DNA from: Pseudomonas kitaguniensis
Lineage (GTDB): Bacteria; Pseudomonadota; Gammaproteobacteria; Pseudomonadales; Pseudomonadaceae
Assembly: GCF_009296165.1 (NCBI RefSeq)
Contig: NZ_VUAZ01000105.1
Span: 1 to 64,000, forward strand
Direction of reading: 5' to 3'
Length of the DNA: 64,000 bases
Under the pieces are notes generated by a model. The model saw only the letters and a program-made list of their open reading frames with translations, did no database searches and was not told the origin of the DNA. This document shows, piece after piece, positions 56,865 through 64,000 of the stretch (positions are counted from its first letter, which is position 1; the number at the start of each line of letters is the position of its first letter). A program made the translations under genes and the position numbers.

Positions 56865-58157
56865 ATGCTGTCGACACAGCCCCAGGCACTCGTGCCTGCT
56901 CGCTTTTCTTGCCTCTCCCACACCGCCTTTGCCAGTGCCGCCGCCCTCGCCGGCTTTTCGCCGCTCAGCCAGGCTGACTTCTTCGAAGACAGTAGCGCCA
57001 GCCTGGAAACCCGCAACATGTACTTCAACCGCGACTTTCGCGACGGCACCAGCGCCCAGCAATCCAAGCGTGATGAATGGGCGCAGGGCTTCATGCTCAA
57101 CCTGCAATCGGGCTACACCGACGGCACTGTCGGTTTTGGCGTGGACGCGCTGGGCATGCTCGGGGTCAGGCTCGACTCCAGCCCCGATCGCACCGGCACC
57201 GGCCTGTTGCCGACCCACGATGATGGCCGCGCCGCCAATGAGTACAGCAAGCTGGGCCTGACCGGCAAGGTGAAGGTCGCAGCCACCGAGCTTAAGGTCG
57301 GCGCGCTGATCCCCGAACTGCCGACCCTCAAGCCCAACGACGGACGTATCCTGCCGCAGACCTTCAACGGTGGCCTGCTGACTTCCAGGGAACTCAAGAA
57401 TCTGGTGTTCACCGGCGGCCGCCTGGATAAAGCCAAGGACCGCGACGCCACGCATTACCAAGACATCACTCTGAACAACCGCAACAGCCGTTTTGTCAGC
57501 GGTGCCAGCGGCAAGCACTTCAACTTTGGCGGCGCAGATTACAAGTTCGCCGACAAGATCACCGGCAGCTACCATTTTGCCCAGCTCGACGATGTTTACC
57601 GCCAGCACTTCCTCGGCCTGGTGGCCGCACGCCCGATGGGTCCCGGCGCCTTCGCCAGCGACCTGCGCCTGGCGATCAGCGATGACACCGGCGGCGCGCG
57701 TGGCGGCAAAATCGACAACACTTCGTTCAGCAGCCTGTTCAGCTATGCCCTTAACGGTCATAAGCTCAGCGCCGGCTACCAGCGCATGTTCGGTGAAAGC
57801 GCTTTTCCCTACGTGGATGGGAGCGATCCTTACCTTGTTAACTTCGTGCAAATCAACGACTTTGCTGGCGCCGAAGAGCGCTCCTGGCAGGCCCGTTACG
57901 ATTATGACTTCACCAAGCTGGGCATTCCCGGCCTGAGTTTCATGAGCCGTTACCTTTCGGGTGACACCATCAAGCTCAAAAACGGCGACACCGGCGAGGA
58001 GTGGGAGCGCAACAGCGAGGTCAAGTACGTGGTGCAAAGCGGCGCGCTCAAGGATGTTGCCGTGCGCCTGCGTAACGCTACGTACCGCTCCAACTATTCA
58101 GCGCGTGATGCGGATGAAGTGCGGGTGCTGGTGAGCTACAGCGTAGCGCTCTGGTAA
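56865..58157 (+). CDS. opdH: OprD family outer membrane porin, OpdH-like (tricarboxylate)
   Basis: A 430-residue beta-barrel. After a signal region (about 1-37, ending LSQA) the mature start DFFEDSSASLETRNMYFNRDFRDG and the end RNATYRSNYSARDADEVRVLVSYSVALW are typical OprD-family features. In P. aeruginosa OpdH takes up cis-aconitate and is tied to tctCBA and tctDE, the same neighbours as here. Confidence 0.9.
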   Translation: MLSTQPQALVPARFSCLSHTAFASAAALAGFSPLSQADFFEDSSASLETRNMYFNRDFRDGTSAQQSKRDEWAQGFMLNLQSGYTDGTVGFGVDALGMLGVRLDSSPDRTGTGLLPTHDDGRAANEYSKLGLTGKVKVAATELKVGALIPELPTLKPNDGRILPQTFNGGLLTSRELKNLVFTGGRLDKAKDRDATHYQDITLNNRNSRFVSGASGKHFNFGGADYKFADKITGSYHFAQLDDVYRQHFLGLVAARPMGPGAFASDLRLAISDDTGGARGGKIDNTSFSSLFSYALNGHKLSAGYQRMFGESAFPYVDGSDPYLVNFVQINDFAGAEERSWQARYDYDFTKLGIPGLSFMSRYLSGDTIKLKNGDTGEEWERNSEVKYVVQSGALKDVAVRLRNATYRSNYSARDADEVRVLVSYSVALW

Positions 58158-58202
58158 GTCGTGCCTTAGAGGTCATGCCTTTAGTAGCAACTAGTAACAA
58201 CT

Positions 58203-58213
58203 AATAACAATAA
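58203..58213 (+). promoter_or_regulatory. Hfq/Crc-type motif at the tctC ribosome binding site
   Basis: AATAACAATAA fits AAnAAnAA and lies directly upstream of the ACGGAG ribosome binding site of tctC, at the end of a longer A/C-rich run of similar triplets (58188-58213). Confidence 0.6.
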
Positions 58214-58228
58214 AGACGGAGAAAAAAA

Positions 58229-59212
58229 ATGAGCTTTTCACTGCGTAAACTTTCCCTCGCCGCAGGTTGCCTGCTGTTCGCCGGCCAACTGCTCGCCGCC
58301 GATGAACCCAAGCGCCCGGAATGCATCGCCCCGGCCTCCCCTGGCGGTGGTTTTGACCTGACCTGCAAACTGGCGCAAAGCGCGCTGGTCAACCAGAAAT
58401 TGCTGAGCAAGCCGATGCGCGTCACTTACATGCCAGGCGGCGTGGGCGCGGTGGCGTATAACGCGGTGGTGGCACAGCGCCCCGCAGACGGCGGCACGCT
58501 GGTGGCATGGTCCAGCGGTTCGTTGTTGAACCTGGCCCAAGGCAAATTTGGCCGCTTCGATGAAAGCGCCGTGCGTTGGTTGGCAGCGGTCGGCACCAGC
58601 TACGGTGCCATCGCGGTAAAAAGCGATTCACCCTACAAGACCCTCGATGATCTGGTTAAGGCCTTGAAGGCCGATCCAGGCAGCGTCGTGATTGGTTCCG
58701 GCGGCACCGTCGGCAGCCAGGACTGGATGCAAACCGCGCTGATTGCCAAGGCCGCCGGGATCAACCCGCGCGAGCTGCGTTACGTGGCCCTTGAAGGCGG
58801 CGGTGAAATCGCCACGGCCCTGCTCGGTGGCCATATCCAGGTCGGCAGCACCGACATCTCCGACTCCATGCCGCACATTCTCAGCGGTGACATGCGCCTG
58901 CTCGCCGTGTTCGCCGAAGAGCGCCTGGACGAGCCGGAAATGAAGAACATTCCTACGGCCAAAGAGCAAGGCTACGACATCGTATGGCCAGTGGTACGCG
59001 GCTTCTACCTCGGGCCAAAAGTCAGCGACGCCGACTACGCCTGGTGGAAAGACGCGTTCGACAAGCTGCTGGCCTCCGAAGAGTTCGACACGCTGCGTGA
59101 CCAGCGCGAGTTGTTCCCGTTCGCCATGACCGGCCCGGAGCTGGACACCTACGTGAAAAAACAGGTGGCTGACTACAAAGTGCTGGCCAAAGAGTTCGGC
59201 CTGATCCAGTAA
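58229..59212 (+). CDS. tctC: Tripartite tricarboxylate transporter binding protein TctC
   Basis: A 327-residue periplasmic binding protein with a signal peptide (LSLAAGCLLFAGQLLAA). CIAPASPGGGFDLTCKLAQSAL is the ligand loop of the TctC/Bug family, and GGHIQVGSTDISDSMPHILSG is the second. It binds citrate or another tricarboxylate and hands it to TctAB. Confidence 0.94.
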   Translation: MSFSLRKLSLAAGCLLFAGQLLAADEPKRPECIAPASPGGGFDLTCKLAQSALVNQKLLSKPMRVTYMPGGVGAVAYNAVVAQRPADGGTLVAWSSGSLLNLAQGKFGRFDESAVRWLAAVGTSYGAIAVKSDSPYKTLDDLVKALKADPGSVVIGSGGTVGSQDWMQTALIAKAAGINPRELRYVALEGGGEIATALLGGHIQVGSTDISDSMPHILSGDMRLLAVFAEERLDEPEMKNIPTAKEQGYDIVWPVVRGFYLGPKVSDADYAWWKDAFDKLLASEEFDTLRDQRELFPFAMTGPELDTYVKKQVADYKVLAKEFGLIQ

Positions 59213-59272
59213 CCACCGGTCTTTCACTCGGCCGCGTCCTGCCTGATGAGGCGCGCGGCCCAGGAGTTCAAC

Positions 59273-59731
59273 ATGCTCTTACAACGCATTTTTGCCGCCG
59301 TGATGCTGCTGGTCTGCGCGGTTCTCGCGCTGATGGCCTGGCCGTATCAAGCGGCGTTTTCCTACGAGCCGGTCGGGCCTCGGGCTTACCCACTGTTGAT
59401 GCTCGGGCTGATGAGCCTGGGCCTTGTCTACATGCTGTTTCGCCCGCAGCCGACCAAACATACCGAAGAAGAACCGGCGCTGGACCGCGACACGCTGGTT
59501 AAGATCGGCGCTTGCGTGGCGCTGTTGCTGGTGTTTGCCGGCACCTTCGAACCGCTGGGTTTCATCCTCAGCAGCATGCTGATCGGCATCCCGATGGCAC
59601 GCCTGTATGGTGGCCGCTGGTTGCCCAGCGTGGTGATAGTCAGCCTGATGGCCGTGGGTCTTTATTTGCTCTTCGATAAAGCCATGGATGTACCGCTGCC
59701 CCTCGGCCTGCTTGAAGTTCTGGAGAACTGA
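59273..59731 (+). CDS. tctB: Tripartite tricarboxylate transporter small subunit TctB
   Basis: A 152-residue membrane protein with four helices (LLQRIFAAVMLLVCAVLALMAW; LLMLGLMSLGLVYMLF; KIGACVALLLVFAGTFEPLGFILSSMLIGIPMARL; VVIVSLMAVGLYLLF). AGGAG precedes ATG 59273. It lies 1 nt ahead of tctA. Confidence 0.92.
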   Translation: MLLQRIFAAVMLLVCAVLALMAWPYQAAFSYEPVGPRAYPLLMLGLMSLGLVYMLFRPQPTKHTEEEPALDRDTLVKIGACVALLLVFAGTFEPLGFILSSMLIGIPMARLYGGRWLPSVVIVSLMAVGLYLLFDKAMDVPLPLGLLEVLEN

Positions 59732-59732
59732 T

Positions 59733-61246
59733 ATGGATACGTTCAGCTATTTGGGCCAGGGCTTCGGCGTTGCGCTGACGCCTTACAACCTGATTACCGC
59801 CCTGTGTGGCACCTTGATCGGCACGGTGGTTGGCCTGCTGCCGGGGCTCGGCCCGATCAACGGCGTGGCGCTGTTGATCCCCATCGCATTTGCCTTGGGC
59901 CTCCCGCCGGAGTCGGCATTAATCCTGTTGGCAGCCGTGTACCTGGGCTGCGAGTACGGCGGCCGTATCAGTTCGATCCTGTTGAACATTCCGGGCGAAG
60001 CCTCCACCGTGATGACCACCCTCGACGGCTACCCGATGGCCCGCAAAGGCCTGGCCGGTGTGGCGCTGTCCTTGTCGGCGTGGAGTTCGTTCATCGGCGC
60101 GTTTATCGCCACCTGCGGCATGGTGCTGTTTGCGCCGCTGCTGGCAAAGTGGGCGATTGCCTTCGGCCCGGCGGAATATTTCGTACTGATGGTGTTCGCG
60201 ATCGTCTGCCTCGGCGGCATGGCCGGTGACAAGCCGCTGAAGACGTTTGTGGCGGCGCTGATCGGCCTGTTCCTTTCGGCCGTGGGCATTGACGCCAACA
60301 GCGGCGTGTACCGCTTTACCGGCGACAATATCCACCTCACCGATGGCATCCAGTTTGTGGTCCTGGTGTTGGGCTTGTTCTCGATCAGCGAAATTCTGTT
60401 GCTGCTGGAAAAAACCCACCGTGGCCAGGAAGCGGTAAAAGCCACAGGGCGGATGATGTTCAACCTCAAGGAGGCGTCCTCTGTTTTCGTGGTTAATATC
60501 CGTTGCGGCCTCTTGGGCTTCATCATGGGCGTATTGCCCGGTGCCGGTGCGACACTCGCCTCGGCCGTTGCCTACATGACCGAAAAACGTATTGCCGGTG
60601 CCAGCGGTAAATTCGGCCAGGGCGACATGCGCGGCCTGGCGGCGCCAGAAACCGCGATTGGCGCTTCGGCCTGCGGCGCGCTGGTGCCGATGCTGACCCT
60701 TGGCGTACCCGGTTCAGGCACCACGCCGTGATGATCGGCGCGCTGTCGCTGTACAACATCACGCCCGGCCCGCTGCTGTTCCAACAGCAACCGGACATCG
60801 TCTGGGGCCTGATCGCGTCGTTGTTCATCGCCAACATCATGCTGGTGATCCTCAACATTCCGATGATCCGCATCTTCACCCGCATCCTCGCCGTGCCGAA
60901 CTGGGCGCTGGTGCCGGTAATCGCCATCATCACCGCGATTGGTGTGTACGCGGTGCACGCCACCACGTTCGACCTGTTCCTGATGGTCGGTATCGGCATC
61001 TTCGGCTACATCTTGCGCAAGCTGGACTTCCCGCTGTCGCCGGTGCTGCTGGGCTTTATCCTCGGTGGCCTGATGGAGCAGAACCTGCGCCGCGCGCTGT
61101 CGATCTCCAACGGTGCGCTGGACATCCTCTGGTCGAGCCCGATCACCTTTGGTGTATGGGTGCTGACTGCGCTGATGCTGGCCTTCCCGTTGGTGCGCAT
61201 CTACCGCAAACGTGCGCTGGCGCGGCGTGCAGCGGCCGATGTCTGA
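59733..61246 (+). pseudogene. tctA: Tripartite tricarboxylate transporter large subunit TctA, apparently frameshifted
   Basis: Large membrane subunit with about 12 helices. Family signatures GLLPGLGPINGVALLIPIAF, YLGCEYGGRISSILLNIPGEAS, and GVLPGAGATLASAVAYMTEK precede a break at 60724-60727: LGVPGSGTT should run on into AVMIGALSLYNITPGPLLFQQQPD, but one G/C is missing and a stop appears. With one base restored the protein has about 504 residues, the usual TctA length, ending at 61246. It overlaps the AbrB-family gene by 8 nt. Confidence 0.9.
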
Positions 61247-62275
61247 GGTCACCTTTAAACACTGGTGGGGAACACCGCTGGTCGGCCTGGCCGGCGGTTA
61301 CCTGGCCAGCCTGGTCGGCTGGCCTTTGCCGTACATGGTCGGCTCGTTGCTGGCGATTATCCTGGTGCGCTGCCTCACGCCGTGGCAATTGGCGGAAATT
61401 CCCGGCGGGCGCAAATGCGGTCAATGGGTGGTGGGCATTGGCATAGGCCTGCACTTCACGCCGGTGGTGATCGAGCAGGTGATGAGCCACTTCGGCCTGA
61501 TTTTTTTCGGTGCATTGGTCACCAGCCTGTCGAGCGTCGTTGGCGTGTGGTTGATGCGCCGCAGTGGCGAAGACCGCGCCACCGCGTTTTTTTCGAGCAT
61601 GCCGGGCGGTTCCGGTGAGATGGTTAACCTGGGCGCGCGTAATGGCGCGGTGCTCAGCCGTGTCGCGGCGGGCCAGAGCTTGCGCGTGCTGGTGGTAGTG
61701 CTGTGTGTGCCGGCGATCTTCAAGTATTTGCTGGAAGGCGGCGCACCGCAGTTTCACCGGCGCCGGTAAGTTGGGCGTGGCTGGCGGTGTTGTTTCCGAT
61801 TGGCGCGCTGGTGGCGTGGGGCTGGCAGCGTTTGCGTCAGCCCAACCCTTGGCTGTTCGGGCCGCTGTTGGTAAGCGCTACCGCCAGCGTTGTCTGGGAC
61901 TTGCACATAGGCCTGCCGAACGGCGGCAGCCAGATCGGCCAATGGCTGATCGGCAGCGGCCTGGGCTGCCATTTCAACCGTCAGTTCTTTCGTCGCGCGC
62001 CGTCGTTTATGCTGCGTACGCTGCTCGGCACAGCCCTGACCATGGTGCTGGCGACGTTGGCGGCCGTTGGCTTGAGCGCGCTGACGCAGTTGGATTTGCG
62101 CGCACTCACCCTGGGCATGATGCCAGGCGGCATTGCTGAAATGAGCCTGACGGCCGAGACGTTGCAACTGTCGGTGCCCTTGGTCACGGCGATGCAGGTC
62201 ATGCGTTTGTTGTTTGTGCTGTTTCTGGCGGAGCCCCTGTTCCGGCACTGGAACCGTCAGCCTGAAAAAGTTTGA
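61239..62275 (+). pseudogene. AbrB family membrane protein, apparently frameshifted
   Basis: A PF05145-type membrane protein made of two similar halves: GTPLVGLAGGYLASLVGWPLPYMVGSLLAIIL with SSMPGGSGEMVNLGARNGA, and RQPNPWLFGPLLVSATASVVW with LGMMPGGIAEMSLTAETLQ. The frame breaks at 61761-61766, where CGCCGG should be CGCCCGG; one base joins GGAPQFHRR to PVSWAWLAVLFPIGALVAWG. Restored length is about 345 residues. Coupled to tctA by an 8-nt overlap. AbrB-family proteins are poorly known; E. coli AbrB affects aidB expression. Confidence 0.85.
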
Positions 62276-62294
62276 AGCCTGGTGTCATTAAAAG

Positions 62295-62312
62295 GTGGGA
62301 GCTGGCTCCCAC
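62295..62312. repeat. Short palindrome between abrB-family gene and ung
   Basis: GTGGGA GCTGGC TCCCAC, a REP-like half element between convergent genes that could act as terminator. Confidence 0.5.
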
Positions 62313-62330
62313 ATCCCATTACCTTAAGCC

Positions 62331-63023
62331 TCAAAGGGGCGGTAACCGCCACTCAATCGGCGTCTCGCCATTCTGCTCAAGAAATTTGTTGGTACGGCTA
62401 AAGTGCCCGCACCCCAAAAACCCTCGATAGGCCGACAACGGCGACGGATGCACCGACGTCAACACCAAGTGCTTGGTCGCGTCCACCAGCTTTTGCTTGC
62501 CCTGTGCATGAGCCCCCCACAACAAGAACACCAAGTGCGGCTGATGCTCGCTGACCACCTCAATAATCCGGTCAGTAAAAAACTGCCAGCCCTTGCCCGC
62601 GTGCGCGTTCGCGTTGGCTCGCTCAACCGTCATGGTGGTATTGAGCATCAACACACCCTGGTCCGCCCAACTCTGCAGGCAACCATGGTTTGGAATGTCG
62701 ATGTTCAAATCGCGCTTAAGCTCTTTGTAAATATTGACCAAGGACGGCGGCGCAGGCACGCCAGGCTGCACCGAAAAGCACAACCCATGCGCCTGACCAG
62801 GCCCGTGGTAAGGGTCTTGCCCGAGGATCACCACCTTGACCTTGTCCAAAGGCGTTGAATTAAGCGCATTGAAAATCAACGGGCCAGGCGGGTAAATCTC
62901 TTTGCCGGCCGCGTGTTCCTGGCGCAAAAACTCGCGCAACTGGGCCATGTAGGGCTGCTCGAACTCATCACGCAGCGCGTGTTTCCAGCTCGGTTCGAGT
63001 TTGATACGGTCGCCTTCGGTCAT
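62331..63023 (-). CDS. ung: Uracil-DNA glycosylase
   Basis: A 230-residue family 1 enzyme. Water-activating loop [14 protein letters not shown], uracil-binding [10 protein letters not shown] and leucine loop [13 protein letters not shown] are complete. Removes uracil from DNA for base excision repair. Monocistronic. Confidence 0.97.
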   Translation of the reverse strand: MTEGDRIKLEPSWKHALRDEFEQPYMAQLREFLRQEHAAGKEIYPPGPLIFNALNSTPLDKVKVVILGQDPYHGPGQAHGLCFSVQPGVPAPPSLVNIYKELKRDLNIDIPNHGCLQSWADQGVLMLNTTMTVERANANAHAGKGWQFFTDRIIEVVSEHQPHLVFLLWGAHAQGKQKLVDATKHLVLTSVHPSPLSAYRGFLGCGHFSRTNKFLEQNGETPIEWRLPPL

Positions 63024-63158
63024 GATCGAATCATCGTCTAAAAAAGAATGGGCGAACCCTAGGAAAGCCCACCCCGCTTGTCAATTGATCTGACACACAA
63101 CCGGCACTTTCCTTTGAAGCGATCATACTGAACCTTCACTTTCTGGATTGAGGTCGCG

Positions 63159-64000
63159 ATGAACCTGCACTTCGAAGAACTGGCCTGCAGCAACGGTGCC
63201 CACCTCGGCATTGCCAGCCTGGATGCTGAAAATTCCCTGAATGCCCTCTCATTACCGATGATTCAGGCCTTGGACGAACGCCTGGATGCCTGGGCCAAAG
63301 ACCCGAATATCGCCTGCGTACTGCTGCGCGGCAATGGGCCAAAAGCTTTTTGCGCCGGCGGCGAAGTGCGTAGCCTGGCGCAGGCCTGCCGTGAAGAGCC
63401 GGGCGTTGTACCGCCTCTGGCCGCGCAATTTTTTGCGGCGGAATACCGCCTCGACTATCGCCTGCACACCTACCCCAAGCCGCTGATGTGCTGGGGCCAC
63501 GGTTACGTGCTGGGCGGTGGCATGGGCTTGTTACAAAGTGCGGCGGTGCGAATCGTGACACCCAGCAGCCGTTTGGCGATGCCCGAGATCAGCATCGGCT
63601 TGTACCCGGATGTCGGGGCCAGTGGGTTCCTGTCGCGCCTGCCGGGCAAGCTCGGCCTGTTCTTTGGCCTCACCGGTGCGCATATCAATGGTCGCGATGC
63701 CTTGGACCTGGGCCTGGCCGACCGATTTTTGCGCGATGACCAGCAAGACGAACTGATCGATGGCCTGCTGCAACTGAACTGGCAGGAACAAACCGCGATG
63801 CAGCTCAACAGCCTGCTCAAGGCGCTCGCGCAGGAAGCCGTCAGCCAGCAACCCGAAGCGCAATGGCTGCCACGCCGCGCGCAGATCGACGAGTGGCTGG
63901 ACGTGGGCGATGTGCGTTGTGCCTGGCGTGCGTTGAGCTTGCTACGCGACCACGCCGACCCGCTGTTCAGCCGCGCCGGCAAGACGCTCGGCGAAGGTTG
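63159..64000 (+). CDS. Enoyl-CoA hydratase/isomerase family protein (3-hydroxyisobutyryl-CoA hydrolase-like), partial
   Basis: The first 280 residues of a crotonase-fold protein that runs past the window end. FCAGGEVRSLAQACRE (oxyanion hole) and MCWGHGYVLGGGMGLLQSAAVRIVTPSSRLAMPEISIGLYPDVGASGFLSRLPG match the long 3-hydroxyisobutyryl-CoA hydrolase branch (valine breakdown) more than short enoyl-CoA hydratases. The start is ATG 63159 after GAGG. Confidence 0.85.
   Translation, partial: MNLHFEELACSNGAHLGIASLDAENSLNALSLPMIQALDERLDAWAKDPNIACVLLRGNGPKAFCAGGEVRSLAQACREEPGVVPPLAAQFFAAEYRLDYRLHTYPKPLMCWGHGYVLGGGMGLLQSAAVRIVTPSSRLAMPEISIGLYPDVGASGFLSRLPGKLGLFFGLTGAHINGRDALDLGLADRFLRDDQQDELIDGLLQLNWQEQTAMQLNSLLKALAQEAVSQQPEAQWLPRRAQIDEWLDVGDVRCAWRALSLLRDHADPLFSRAGKTLGEG

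Overview
The window is a GC-rich chromosomal segment of a Pseudomonas, most likely from the P. fluorescens group. The evidence is the conserved block sdhE-ygfX-nadB-algU-mucA-mucB-mucD, the dapA-bamC-MBL-purC-tRNA-Ser block, pobA/pobR, an OprD-family porin, and several REP-type palindromes built on GTGGGAGCGGGCTTGCTCGC. No phage, insertion sequence, rRNA or CRISPR array was seen.

Layout. 0-11.5 kb: a ParB-like exported protein, YajD, a SpoU-type RNA methyltransferase, a small membrane protein, a YcgN operon, a nitroreductase, a 1168-aa protein ending in an OspG/NleH-like kinase domain, a hydroxyacid dehydrogenase, rnd-ycgL and a broken methyltransferase. 11.5-31 kb: metabolic and regulatory genes, including a PheC-like dehydratase, a Cache protein, a DHA2 efflux pump, pobA/pobR, several LysR regulators, MFS carriers (one coupled to a periplasmic binding protein), a ParDE toxin-antitoxin pair with a perfect palindromic operator, and a chemoreceptor. 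31.3-38 kb: a small conserved protein, an MFS exporter, then an AT-rich accessory stretch with a HigBA remnant, a small DUF gene behind a structured leader, and a three-gene DUF262 / HEPN / DNA cytosine methyltransferase operon next to tRNA-Ser(CGA). That operon is the best candidate for a little-described defence system here.

38-54.6 kb is core genome: purC, an MBL hydrolase, bamC and dapA (lysine, purine and outer-membrane assembly), gcvR-bcp, perM, a TusA-like protein, a BepA-like protease, and the envelope-stress regulon algU-mucA-mucB-mucD with two AlgU-type promoters, then nadB, ygfX-sdhE, ygfZ and an HDOD protein. 54.6-62.3 kb is a complete tricarboxylate uptake locus: the TctD/TctE two-component system divergent from an OpdH-like porin, tctC, tctB, tctA and an AbrB-family membrane gene. 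A-rich Hfq/Crc-type motifs sit beside the ribosome binding sites of the porin and tctC. ung and a truncated enoyl-CoA hydratase-family gene close the window.

A caution on quality: eight conserved genes (ParB-like, a methyltransferase, a LysR regulator, purC, an MBL hydrolase, mucD, tctA, abrB) are each broken by what looks like one missing G or C, mostly in a short G/C run. Hitting purC, mucD and two adjacent transporter genes in the same way points to systematic base-calling errors rather than eight independent pseudogenes. Coordinates for these genes span the whole restored reading frame.
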